From the NCBI RefSeq assembly GCF_000252165.1, contig NZ_BAET01000019.1, forward strand, positions 62,001-126,000: a stretch of 64,000 nt of DNA, read 5' to 3'. Below the pieces are notes generated by a model. That model was not told the origin of the DNA, did no database searches, and was given only the letters and a program-made list of their open reading frames with translations. A program made the translations under genes and the position numbers. Origin of the DNA: Glaciecola punicea ACAM 611. GTDB taxonomy: Bacteria; Pseudomonadota; Gammaproteobacteria; Enterobacterales; Alteromonadaceae. Shown here piece after piece: positions 48,849 through 58,006 of the stretch (its first letter is position 1; the number at the start of each line of letters is the position of its first letter).

Positions 48849-50231
48849 ATGAGTAAGATTGTGTGGTTTATGAAAACGATGCTAGTTGTTTTGCTATCAA
48901 GCTCATCAATTGCTTGTTCAAGTGACCATTTAAATCATCAAAATAAACCACTCATGAATTGGACAACGCCAGACATTCCAGAATTGTCTGTTTTATCCAT
49001 ACCGCATTTGCGCAAAAGACAATATGGCAGTAAGTTTGTAAAACTTATAGCCGTAAACAACAATAGTAGCGGCTATTCGTCTTTCATGTCCAGCTATCAA
49101 AGCGACGGATTAACCAACTATGCACGTATCGATATTCCGCAAAAACCTGCGCCTACAAGCGGCTATCCTGTTTTGATTTATAGTCATGGTTGGGTCGGAA
49201 TTGATAATGCACCGTCATTTAATTTCTTCCTTGAGCAAAAAGGCAGTCAAGCCAAGTACATCGATAATCTAGCCAGGCAGGGTTACGTAGTCGTTACGCC
49301 AGGCTGGCGTGGCCATGGCACAGTAAATGGTATTGCGGCCCAAGGGATAGAATTCATGCAACGTTGGGATAACGCCAGTTACATCAGCCCTTTATTTTAC
49401 GCAATCGACATGCTCAATGCGCTTGATAGTATAGATAGTTTGGCCTCAGTTGAATTTGACCGTGATCCGCTGAAAGTCGACTTAAATAAGATCGTCTTAG
49501 CAGGGCATTCTCAAGGGGGCGACTCTGCACTAGTCATGCTCGCAATTGCCGGTGAGCAGTCGAAGGTTAGAAATAACATCGCTTCAGCGTCAATATTCTC
49601 TGGCTGTTTTTTACCGCGGCTAGTTCAAGGTGGCCTTTATGGCAGCATGGCGACAAGTCCTGAGGCATTTATGTCGGGAGATGGCACTTGGACAAAAAGT
49701 GCGATAGGCAGAAAAGGTGAAATCAATGCTAACTTTCAATTTCCTTATCCGCCAGATTGGATTGGCACAGTTGATTCAAGTGCATGGTCATGGCAAAAAC
49801 AAACTTGGTCGGTAAGCTCAGTAAAACAAGCCTATATTAATACGTATGATCAAATGTATGGAGTACTTAAAGCCAACGAGCTAGCTGTGGATTATTACAC
49901 ACTCGCCACCGACACTGCCGGGAAAGTGCTGGTTGAGCACTCCACTTTTATTAAAGAAGCTTACGCTAAAATGGATGCTATTAACTATCCGCAGTTTTTA
50001 AGTGAACCCTTAGCCCTGCATTATTCAGACCGTGACTACTATTCTCCACCTTTTTGGAATCAGCAGTTAGTCGTTTCATTAACAACAATGAATTCGAAAA
50101 TAGCTGGCTTTGAATACAGAGGTAACACTCACTCATTGACCATCAGCGAGCATAAGTGGTTTTCTGAAGGCTATACACAAGCGGGTATTGATCAACTAAT
50201 AGCGCGTGATATCGAGTGGTTTTCTCAGTAA
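48849..50231 (+). CDS. Exported alpha/beta hydrolase lipoprotein
   Basis: A 460-residue hydrolase with a lipoprotein signal (VVLLSSSSIACSS, lipidated Cys near 23). After a linker come YPVLIYSHGWVG (oxyanion strand), VVTPGWRGHG, and the nucleophile elbow VLAGHSQGGDSAL (Ser near residue 225). An acid in LHYSDRDYY and a His in YRGNTHSLT would complete the triad. The fold resembles large platelet-activating-factor-acetylhydrolase- or dienelactone-hydrolase-like esterases. It probably works in the periplasm or at the outer membrane, releasing the molecule that the cytoplasmic enzymes then use. It follows the aldolase by 15 bases and is the last gene of the operon. Confidence 0.8.
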   Translation: MSKIVWFMKTMLVVLLSSSSIACSSDHLNHQNKPLMNWTTPDIPELSVLSIPHLRKRQYGSKFVKLIAVNNNSSGYSSFMSSYQSDGLTNYARIDIPQKPAPTSGYPVLIYSHGWVGIDNAPSFNFFLEQKGSQAKYIDNLARQGYVVVTPGWRGHGTVNGIAAQGIEFMQRWDNASYISPLFYAIDMLNALDSIDSLASVEFDRDPLKVDLNKIVLAGHSQGGDSALVMLAIAGEQSKVRNNIASASIFSGCFLPRLVQGGLYGSMATSPEAFMSGDGTWTKSAIGRKGEINANFQFPYPPDWIGTVDSSAWSWQKQTWSVSSVKQAYINTYDQMYGVLKANELAVDYYTLATDTAGKVLVEHSTFIKEAYAKMDAINYPQFLSEPLALHYSDRDYYSPPFWNQQLVVSLTTMNSKIAGFEYRGNTHSLTISEHKWFSEGYTQAGIDQLIARDIEWFSQ

Positions 50232-50262
50232 CCATAGAAACGTTTACATGAGAAGATTAGCC

Positions 50263-52113
50263 TTAGCGATATTGTTTAAGAGCTTGCAATAATGGCTGCA
50301 CCGCGTCACCATATTTTTGCCAGCTATTAATACTTGTTTTATAAATAGGCTGCCTTACTTGTTCAGCGCTTGGAGTCATTACTATGCGATGTGTTTGATA
50401 AAAACGTTCTGTTGCTTGTTCATAATCAAGACCTAAACAGTCGAGTAATCGAGCTGTTTCCTTTGGTTGGTTGTCAACCACCGCTTCATATATGAGTGTG
50501 ATGATATCTTCGTTATATAATCCTGTCCACAATGCCATGAGGCGCTCATGCTCACGGTAGTAATGCCCAAGGGCATTTAAATCATGCGCGTAACCTTGAC
50601 TATCATCAAAGGGTAATTTAAAAATAGATAGGCAATTATCTGCAGCATCACGCTGGCAATATACAAACTTAGCATCGGGCAAAATAGCTTTGATAAATCC
50701 TACAAAATTATAATTGAGCGGATTTTTGTCGGTAAAGTAGGCATGTTCGCCAAAGGTTTCAAGCATTCTTCGCTTGTACTGGCCACCAAGTTCGGTAAGT
50801 TGCACTTGGCTAAGTTTAGTTAAGCAATGAGGATAAGGTGAATTGGTAATTTGCTCTGCTTTTTTAAGCAAATCATTTATATAAGAGAGTTCACCTGCGC
50901 CAAAAACTTGCGAATGAGATGCTAGAATTTGTTCAGCGAGACTGGTGCCTGAACGCGGCATACCAATAATGAAAATGGGATGCACTTGCGCCATACATAC
51001 GTCACCAGAAACTGCCGGCATTACGGTTTCCATCAATACCCGATATTGTTCTGTTAAATTAGCATTATATGGACATTTTTCTGCTTTTATACGCTGCGCA
51101 TTGGCATAGTTTTTTATCGCTAAGGTGTACTGCTTTTCCTTGTCGTAATATACCCCTAATGCGAACAGTAAAGACGCTCTAAAAATGCTTGGGGTTGCGT
51201 TATCAGCCAGCAGCTCAGCGATTTTTTCGACTTCTGTAAGCGTTAACATTTGATGCTTAAGTTTAGCCAACTGGTAAAATGAACTAGCATGATTAGGCGT
51301 ATGTTTAAGCGCCATTCTAAAACTTGTAGCGGCGGCATCAAAGTCACCTAGCTGTTCTTGCAATACGCCAAGATGATTATGCGCTTCACTGTTGTTTGGC
51401 TCTTGCTTGATTGCAGCCTGCAGGCATTCTTTTGCTTTTACATAGTGGCCAAGTTGTTTTAGTGCCGTAGATAAATTGATACACGCGGGCATGTAGTTAT
51501 CTATTGTAATCGATTTTTCAAACGTTTGTCGGGCATTCTCATAGTCGACTTTCGCGAGTTGGATTTCACCTCTCACATTTAAAAAATAACTATTATTGGG
51601 CACTAAATGGTTGGCCTGATCAATTGCTTTTAAGGCAATATCTAAATTGCCAAGTTCTTTTAATGATTGTGCAAAATTCGATAAACATTCTGGATAATTA
51701 GCATCTAACTTAAGGGCTTCATCAAATGATAGGGCTGCCAGCTTATGCTGGTCTTGTGCTGCTAATACATTGCCCAAATTATTAAGCGTTTGGGCTTGTT
51801 CAGGATTTAGGGTTAAAGACGAATTAAATGCTTCTTGCGCTTTTTTGAATTGATACAACTCTTTATATGCAAGCCCTAAGTTGTTATATGTTTGTGTGTC
51901 TTGATTGTTAACGGTAAGGGCTTTTTCTAGCATAAGAATGGCTTGGTCTGCTTGTTGCAATTGAATAAACACAACACCTAGCAGATTTAAGCCATGCTCA
52001 TTTAAGGGATCAACTTTTAAAATATCTTCAAAGACTTGCTGAGCATCAAGCAAGCGCTCATTTTGTAGTAACTGAAACCCTTGTTGTAATTGATTAGCGA
52101 TTTGTTGGTTCAC
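50263..52113 (-). CDS. TPR-repeat sulfotransferase (second copy)
   Basis: A 616-residue protein built like the one at 32373. Residues about 1-335 are tetratricopeptide repeats (NEHGLNLLGVVFIQLQQADQA, YNNLGLAYKELYQFKKAQEAF and so on). A sulfotransferase domain follows, with IFIIGMPRSGTSLAEQILASHSQVFG for PAPS (near residue 385) and DAKFVYCQRDAADN for the 3'-phosphate. The ending RQPIYKTSINSWQKY also matches. The acceptor is unknown. It lies 110 bases downstream of a TonB receptor, with a terminator between them, exactly as in the first pair. No signal peptide. Confidence 0.85.
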   Translation of the reverse strand: MNQQIANQLQQGFQLLQNERLLDAQQVFEDILKVDPLNEHGLNLLGVVFIQLQQADQAILMLEKALTVNNQDTQTYNNLGLAYKELYQFKKAQEAFNSSLTLNPEQAQTLNNLGNVLAAQDQHKLAALSFDEALKLDANYPECLSNFAQSLKELGNLDIALKAIDQANHLVPNNSYFLNVRGEIQLAKVDYENARQTFEKSITIDNYMPACINLSTALKQLGHYVKAKECLQAAIKQEPNNSEAHNHLGVLQEQLGDFDAAATSFRMALKHTPNHASSFYQLAKLKHQMLTLTEVEKIAELLADNATPSIFRASLLFALGVYYDKEKQYTLAIKNYANAQRIKAEKCPYNANLTEQYRVLMETVMPAVSGDVCMAQVHPIFIIGMPRSGTSLAEQILASHSQVFGAGELSYINDLLKKAEQITNSPYPHCLTKLSQVQLTELGGQYKRRMLETFGEHAYFTDKNPLNYNFVGFIKAILPDAKFVYCQRDAADNCLSIFKLPFDDSQGYAHDLNALGHYYREHERLMALWTGLYNEDIITLIYEAVVDNQPKETARLLDCLGLDYEQATERFYQTHRIVMTPSAEQVRQPIYKTSINSWQKYGDAVQPLLQALKQYR

Positions 52114-52166
52114 AGCGTTCCTTTGGCTTTTTACTTATTTATTTTTGCTATATTGGAAATTCAGTC

Positions 52167-52191
52167 AAAAAAAAGCCTACACAACGTAGGC
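52167..52191 (-). terminator. Rho-independent terminator of the second receptor gene
   Basis: Minus strand: GCCTAC, a five-base loop, GTAGGC, then eight T's (stems 52175-52180 and 52186-52191). It lies 33 bases after the receptor stop and before the sulfotransferase gene. Confidence 0.88.
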
Positions 52192-52223
52192 CAATATATA
52201 CTAGCTTCGCACAACTTTAAAGC

Positions 52224-54629
52224 TTAGAAGTTATACGCAAATCTTACACCAACGTTACGCGGAGAATTGTAGTCGTATGCAACCCTCGCGCGGCTAAAGA
52301 TCTCAGTGTAGGTTTTAATAAGCTCGTCAGAAGCATTATTAACGTAAGCTTGCACAGAATAATCACCGTCAACAGAATCCCATTTAACTGAAAGGTCTAT
52401 CTTAGTATAGGCGTCTTGGTCAGCAAAAAATACCGGCGCGCGGTTACTGATATAACCTGAGTTATAGTAAGCGAAAACATGCGGTTTTATAGTACCCATG
52501 TCACCCAAATCGAAAAAGTAAGACACACCCACACCAATGGTCATATCTGGTGTGTAAGGCGTATCTTCGCCATCAACAACATACACAATAGCGTTACTAA
52601 TTGTTTCTGAGCCAATTGGGGCCACACCGTTCCAAACAAGATTGCCGGCATCCACAATAAACTTGTCATACTCTGATAGATCAATCGACACACCAAAATC
52701 AACAACTAGGACATCTGTTACATCCCAAAAACCTTCGATTTCAAACCCGCGTGATAGGATTGAGCCACCAGGGACTTGTGTTGCTACCGCAACACCCGTA
52801 GTGCCTTGTTCAATAAAAGCAGTGGTTGTTAATCCTTCAAACTTACCGCTATAAGCCGCCGCATTTAAGCGCAATGAGCCGTCTAGTAAGGTTGATTTCA
52901 CGCCTATTTCAAATGCTTTGTTAGTTTGTGGTGCGAGCAGCTTTTGAGTAGCAACATCTGTAGATCCAGCAATATAAGCAGTCGCATACGTTGCATATAC
53001 CATGAGATCATCGTTGATGTGATAATCTGCGCTTAAACGATAGTCAGTATTGTCGTCTTTTCCTCGCTTTACTTCACGGCTTCCGTAGGTACGAGTTGGT
53101 AATGCTGGTCCTAAACGAGCCGCAGTGTCACCAAAACTTAGTGGATCGGCGCTTTGAGATTCTCGGTCATCTTCAGTATAACGAATGCCCGCCGTAAGAT
53201 TCAATTTTTCACTTAATGCATAGGTGGCCTGTCCATATAGAGCGGTTGATTTAGTACCACCACGACCTTCGCTATTCCAATATGCCCAAGATGGCGTTTC
53301 TGGCGTTGCACCTGCATAACCCGAGTAAGATTCTACTAAGCTACCAAAAAGATAAGCTGAGGTGTTCTCTGGGTCTTGGCTATCAAAATAATATACACCA
53401 ACAGTATACTGTAGTGGACCATCAAATAACGATGAAACCGTCACATCAAGTTGCTCTGATTTACTTGTGCTGTAGTTTCCATCTACCCAAGAAGCTAAAC
53501 CAGACAGATCTGCATCCATCAGGTTAAGTGACTGATAGTCAAATACCGCAGCATTAACCATTACACTGTGATCGGCCACTTCCCAGTCAATATTGACATA
53601 AAACGCTGTCTCTTCAAGCTCTCGATTAGGGGTATAATCATAATCGATGGTTCTTGCGCCGGGTACAATGGTCGCGAATGGGTCGCCGTTACACACGTTA
53701 CCGCCAGAGACAGTTCTTCCCCCAGGTCTGTCAGGTGAGCCATCGGCACAGCCTTCATAAACACCAAAGCGCGGGTCTAGAAATCCGTCAGCTGCATTAA
53801 TGCGGGTAGTATCGTCTCTATCAATGGGAATACCGCCCGGTTTGTAACCATAATTTAAGCTGCCGTTACCCGTATCTTTCCAATGCGACGCGGTCAAATT
53901 GATAGAGAAGGTATCGCTTGGGGTGAACAACAATTGTCCACGGACATAGGTGTAATCAGAATCTTTTATGTCGCCATTTGGATTATTAATATTTTCAACG
54001 AAACCATCGCGTTTTTCATCGGCTGCGGTTATTCGAAAAGCAACGTTGTCACTTACCGGAACATTTACAAAACCTTCGGTTTTAATCAGGCCAAAATCAC
54101 CCAGCGTTACCGCGCCACCGAATGCGAACTCTTCAGTGTCAGGCTTTTTAGTAATAACATTAATTAAGCCACCAAAGGTGTTGCGACCAAATAAAGTGCC
54201 TTGCGGTCCGCGTAATGCCTCTATTCGTTCAATATCCAAATAACCTGCTAAAGCCTGCCCGGTGGTAGGTAAGTACATATTGTTATGATAAATAGGAACG
54301 GCGATATCGGTGGTACCTGCGCTGCCTGCACCGCGTAAGATTATTTGCGGGTTGTTCCCAAAACTGGTTACGGTCACGCCAGGAATGGCCTTTTCTAATG
54401 ACATGACATCGTTAATTTGCATGTCTACCAATTCGCTACCGCTAATAGCAGTAACCGCTAGCGGCACTTGTTGTATGTTAGTAAGTCGTTTGGTTGCACT
54501 TACCTGTATCACTTCAATTTCACTTTCTTTTTCTGTATTCATTTGTGCGTATGCATTTGAAAAAATCAAAGCATTTGCGACTGCTAGAGCAACTGTTGTT
54601 TTAGTTAATGTGCTAAGTTTTATTTTCAT
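52224..54629 (-). CDS. TonB-dependent receptor of the catabolic cluster (copy A)
   Basis: An 801-residue outer-membrane receptor. A signal peptide (AVANALIFSNAYA) is followed by the TonB box region IEVIQVSATKR, and the plug (QQVPLAVTAISG, IILRGAGSAGT, EALRGPQGTLFGRNTFGGLINVITKKP). The barrel ends with NVGVRFAYNF, the terminal Phe needed for assembly. It belongs to the large group used in marine bacteria for siderophores, vitamins and small organics. An operator-like site lies 94 bases upstream. With copy B it probably brings the cluster's substrate across the outer membrane. Confidence 0.9.
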   Translation of the reverse strand: MKIKLSTLTKTTVALAVANALIFSNAYAQMNTEKESEIEVIQVSATKRLTNIQQVPLAVTAISGSELVDMQINDVMSLEKAIPGVTVTSFGNNPQIILRGAGSAGTTDIAVPIYHNNMYLPTTGQALAGYLDIERIEALRGPQGTLFGRNTFGGLINVITKKPDTEEFAFGGAVTLGDFGLIKTEGFVNVPVSDNVAFRITAADEKRDGFVENINNPNGDIKDSDYTYVRGQLLFTPSDTFSINLTASHWKDTGNGSLNYGYKPGGIPIDRDDTTRINAADGFLDPRFGVYEGCADGSPDRPGGRTVSGGNVCNGDPFATIVPGARTIDYDYTPNRELEETAFYVNIDWEVADHSVMVNAAVFDYQSLNLMDADLSGLASWVDGNYSTSKSEQLDVTVSSLFDGPLQYTVGVYYFDSQDPENTSAYLFGSLVESYSGYAGATPETPSWAYWNSEGRGGTKSTALYGQATYALSEKLNLTAGIRYTEDDRESQSADPLSFGDTAARLGPALPTRTYGSREVKRGKDDNTDYRLSADYHINDDLMVYATYATAYIAGSTDVATQKLLAPQTNKAFEIGVKSTLLDGSLRLNAAAYSGKFEGLTTTAFIEQGTTGVAVATQVPGGSILSRGFEIEGFWDVTDVLVVDFGVSIDLSEYDKFIVDAGNLVWNGVAPIGSETISNAIVYVVDGEDTPYTPDMTIGVGVSYFFDLGDMGTIKPHVFAYYNSGYISNRAPVFFADQDAYTKIDLSVKWDSVDGDYSVQAYVNNASDELIKTYTEIFSRARVAYDYNSPRNVGVRFAYNF

Positions 54630-54722
54630 AAGTTCCGTCCTAAAGCAATTCTTATTTGACTGTATTCCCGCGCAGCCAAATACTGTATCAACCTTAATCG
54701 ATAATGACTGTGGATTTTAAAG

Positions 54723-54734
54723 TACTTCGAATTC
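54723..54734. promoter_or_regulatory. Operator-like site upstream of receptor A
   Basis: TACTTCGAATTC matches 10 of 12 positions of GACTTCGAAGTC and keeps the core ACTTCGAA. It lies 94 bases upstream of the receptor start on the minus strand. Confidence 0.5.
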
Positions 54735-54841
54735 AACATTAAATCAATAGGAAATATGTTAAAAAATTGAATAAAATGTGTTAATTGGGGTATTTTATCA
54801 GTTTTATATTAAGGTATTACAAATAATAAAGAATATTTAAA

Positions 54842-54853
54842 GACTTCGAAGTC
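54842..54853. promoter_or_regulatory. Perfect GACTTCGAAGTC palindrome between the receptors
   Basis: A perfect 12-base copy of the cluster palindrome in the middle of the 588-base spacer between divergent receptor genes. A minus-strand TTGACT (54855-54850) overlaps it, so it could occlude a minus-strand promoter for receptor A, or let a tetrameric repressor loop the DNA to the other sites. Confidence 0.7.
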
Positions 54854-55071
54854 AACCTTTTCATCTGCCTGCTTTTTTAAAAATGGTAGCACAATTACCA
54901 ATAGTACCTTGCACATGTCTTTATCACCCTGCTTGGATTGAACATGACATAAAAGATGACATTGAAACTCAAGCTTCCATTTCAAGGTACTGCGCTTGAC
55001 CAACTTAATCTTTATGCATCTGCCAGCTGACGGGATTAATTAACTAGCGTTAACAATTCTTGAATCTGCGC

Positions 55072-55101
55072 TTGACATATTTTGACTTCGAAGTCTACAA
55101 T
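55072..55101 (+). promoter_or_regulatory. Receptor B promoter with operator in the spacer
   Basis: TTGACA (55072-55077) and TACAAT (55096-55101) are 18 bases apart. The perfect palindrome GACTTCGAAGTC (55084-55095) fills the space up to the -10 box. This is the textbook layout of repression by occlusion and is the strongest evidence for the operator call. Confidence 0.78.
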
Positions 55102-55217
55102 CACTGCCTAATAAATACACAGTCCGACAAAGCGTTGTAGCACTAATACTTGTTGCTAGCGTCAGCGAGCGTCTGAAAGTTTCACAATGCTTACATTTAA
55201 TAATAAAAAGGAAAAAG

Positions 55218-57638
55218 ATGATGGTAATTTTAAATAACAGAAGGTCTCGAATTTGTGCCGCTGTACTAACCGCCCTGCTTGCCCAACAGGCGGTAGCTCA
55301 AGAGTCAGACGAACAATCCAATGAAACCACCAATCAGGTAGGCCTTGAAGTCATCGAAGTCACCGCGCAAAAGCGCGTGCAAAGCCTTCAGGATGTTGGC
55401 ATTTCAGTAACCGCCTTAAACGCTGCAGCTATACAGCGATATGGCATCGATGATATCAGCCGTATCGAATTAATCACGCCTGGAGTTGCCTTCGGATTCG
55501 TGGGGTCAGATGCAAAAATTGCGATTCGTGGTGCTAACTCTAACAATACCTTTGCGGATAACTCTTCGATCGCAGGCTTCTTTGCCGACGGTGTTTACCG
55601 ACCTAGAGCGTCACAGCAGTCACAAGCGTATTTTGACGTTGCTCGTATAGAAGTACTAAAAGGTCCTCAGGGTACTCTTTATGGACGAAATACCTTTGCC
55701 GGTGCAGTCAATCTAACCACTAATAAAGCATCGCTTAGTGGTTTTGACATGGGAGTCAAACTTGGCTACGAACGATTTAATCGCCAAAGCACTGAGACCT
55801 TCATTAATCAGCCAATTACTGATGAATTAGCGGTAAGAGTAGCGGTACAGACTCTTCGCAGCGATGGTTATATCAAAAACATTGGGCCAGCTGGCGATCT
55901 TGGACAAGAAGACAGTTTTAACTACCGCTTTAGCTCTTATTGGGAACCAAGCGAAACCTTTGATGCAACCTTGAGATTCACCTCTATCAATCAAAAAGGC
56001 ACAACGCCGGGTATATTCTCAGCAGAAGGTTTACCTGCTCCGGTTAATCAGGATGGAATAACCGATTTTCGTGGACAATCTTTGGATTCTGGCAACCCTG
56101 CACCAGGCTCAGCCGGCACAGATTCAGCCTTCGGTCGGCCTAACGAGGTCAGCTATGACGTAGAAAACAATCGTGATAACCAAGAGGATAATATCACCTT
56201 AGAGCTCAACTGGGACCTCAACAGCATTACCGTGAAATCCATTTCTTCCTATACAGACTTTAGCAGTGCGCTGGATTTCGATGGCGACTTCAGCCCTAAT
56301 CCTGGCTATGTGTATTATTGGGACGAAGAGGTTGATTCTGTCACGCAAGAACTGCAGATTTCTTCCAACAGTGAGAGTGACCTGTTTTGGACCACCGGCG
56401 CTTATTATTCAAAAGACCAGATTGGTTTTGGTTTTTCCCAATTCAGAACACAAACCAACGCGTCGTTCGATACCTTCACCGATACTCAAGGTAGAGATTT
56501 TACTTTGTTTGATGGTACCGAGTTAATCGACCCCTTCGGAAATGGCAGCTTTAGTGACTACACCGACTTTCAGGAAATTGACGTAACTACTTTGGGTTTA
56601 TTCTTCCAAGGGGAATACAGTGTTTCCGATGCCTTAACGTTAATTGCGGGAATTAGATATAACGAGGAAGAAAAAGACACCACTACCTCTTTCGGTACAT
56701 CAAAAGCCAGCGATGGTAGCTTCTTATCTGGTGTATCTGAGTTTGGTCTGAATGGACGTCCAATAGATTTATTTAATTATACAGTGTCACAAAACAGGTC
56801 TGGGTCAGAAACCTTTGATATTGTCACTTGGAAAATCGGCTTTAATTACGATCTAAACGATGACTCCATGCTTTATGCCTCAGGTTCTACAGGGTTTTTG
56901 TCTGGAGGTCTCAACAGTAACGGGAGCTCATTTGACCAGCAAGAGTCAGAAGCATGGGAAGTGGGCATGAAAAACAGGTTCTTAGACAACTCATTACAGG
57001 TGAACTTTGCATTTTATATGAATGAGTTTTCTGACCTCGTTACCCAACGTTTGATATTCCCTGAGGGCGATGGGTCTACCGCAATAACCGTAAGTGAAAA
57101 TGCTGGGTCTTCAGACGTTATTGGTTTTGAAGCCGAAATTAACTGGTTGCCAGCAGACAATTGGTTTATCAATGCTGGACTGTCCTTGATGGATGCGGAA
57201 TATGACACTTTTGGTGTGACTAACCCCTTCCAATTAAATGATGGCTCGCTAAAAGCTGAGGTAAATAACGGACTACTTGTGCTGGACGGTATTACCCCAC
57301 CTTGGTCGCCAGAGATGACCTTAAGCTTTGGTGCAGGATACGAGTTTGATCTTGGCGACAGAGGCACAATAACGCCTTACTTACAGTTCTACTATTCGGG
57401 GGAATATGATACTGATGACGTATCAACATACGCAAGTCAATTACAAGACTCCTATACCAAGACAGATCTGCGCATTACTTGGCGCTCAACTGATGAGACC
57501 CTTTCACTAGAAGTGTTTGCTGAAAACCTTGAGGACGAAGAGGTCTTGGCTAGAACGAATGTTGGCGGTAATAATTTAGTACAGGGCAGTTATCTGCATC
57601 CTAGAAATTACGGTGTGAAATTAAGATATCATTACTAA
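55218..57638 (+). CDS. TonB-dependent receptor of the catabolic cluster (copy B)
   Basis: An 806-residue receptor divergent from copy A. AAGGAAAAAG precedes ATGATG. A signal peptide (AAVLTALLAQQAVAQ) is followed by the TonB box region LEVIEVTAQKR, the plug (LQDVGISVTALN, IAIRGANSNNTFADN, EVLKGPQGTLYGRNTFAGAVNLTTNK) and a barrel ending in YGVKLRYHY with a terminal aromatic. The plug resembles receptor A only in the general family motifs. The operator-bearing promoter at 55072 marks it as part of the cluster's regulon. Confidence 0.91.
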   Translation: MMVILNNRRSRICAAVLTALLAQQAVAQESDEQSNETTNQVGLEVIEVTAQKRVQSLQDVGISVTALNAAAIQRYGIDDISRIELITPGVAFGFVGSDAKIAIRGANSNNTFADNSSIAGFFADGVYRPRASQQSQAYFDVARIEVLKGPQGTLYGRNTFAGAVNLTTNKASLSGFDMGVKLGYERFNRQSTETFINQPITDELAVRVAVQTLRSDGYIKNIGPAGDLGQEDSFNYRFSSYWEPSETFDATLRFTSINQKGTTPGIFSAEGLPAPVNQDGITDFRGQSLDSGNPAPGSAGTDSAFGRPNEVSYDVENNRDNQEDNITLELNWDLNSITVKSISSYTDFSSALDFDGDFSPNPGYVYYWDEEVDSVTQELQISSNSESDLFWTTGAYYSKDQIGFGFSQFRTQTNASFDTFTDTQGRDFTLFDGTELIDPFGNGSFSDYTDFQEIDVTTLGLFFQGEYSVSDALTLIAGIRYNEEEKDTTTSFGTSKASDGSFLSGVSEFGLNGRPIDLFNYTVSQNRSGSETFDIVTWKIGFNYDLNDDSMLYASGSTGFLSGGLNSNGSSFDQQESEAWEVGMKNRFLDNSLQVNFAFYMNEFSDLVTQRLIFPEGDGSTAITVSENAGSSDVIGFEAEINWLPADNWFINAGLSLMDAEYDTFGVTNPFQLNDGSLKAEVNNGLLVLDGITPPWSPEMTLSFGAGYEFDLGDRGTITPYLQFYYSGEYDTDDVSTYASQLQDSYTKTDLRITWRSTDETLSLEVFAENLEDEEVLARTNVGGNNLVQGSYLHPRNYGVKLRYHY

Positions 57639-58006
57639 TCGCTAATATCGCAATAAAAAGAGAGCGTGGATTGAAGTGCCTCCTTTAAGGTGGACACTTC
57701 AACTAAGTTGCTATCAACGTTTTATTCTGGGTACAGTACACAGAGTAAGGCCTTTTAATTTTAATGGGCCTGACTTCCCTGTGTGGCCTCAAACCATCGG
57801 TTTCATTGTCACTTAAACTCTTCCACAACCTCCCTAGAGAGGATGAATTATAAAAAGAAGATTATGTTTTGATTTTCTCATAAAAAACCCCTCGAAAGTT
57901 TTGTCTAACATTCGAGGGGCACTTCAAGCTAAGTGATTGAAAAGTAAGCTTTCCATTATCTTACAGACATCGAAGTAAAATCTACATTTTGTCCGTTTTT
58001 TAAACA
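57639..58006. other. Gap between convergent receptor and SnoaL-like genes
   Basis: No gene. The 12-mer GACATCGAAGTA at 57966-57977 matches 10 of 12 of the cluster palindrome but lies at the 3' end of both neighbours, so it is probably chance. Confidence 0.35.
57882..57919 (-). terminator. Rho-independent terminator of the SnoaL-like gene
   Basis: On the minus strand CCCCTCGAA pairs with TTCGAGGGG around a 14-base loop (stems 57911-57919 and 57888-57896), followed by TTTTTT. It serves the gene at 58007-59029. Confidence 0.88.

Noticed and set aside
57966-57977. GACATCGAAGTA, a 10/12 match to the cluster palindrome
   Set aside because: It sits downstream of both neighbouring genes, where an operator has no evident promoter to control.
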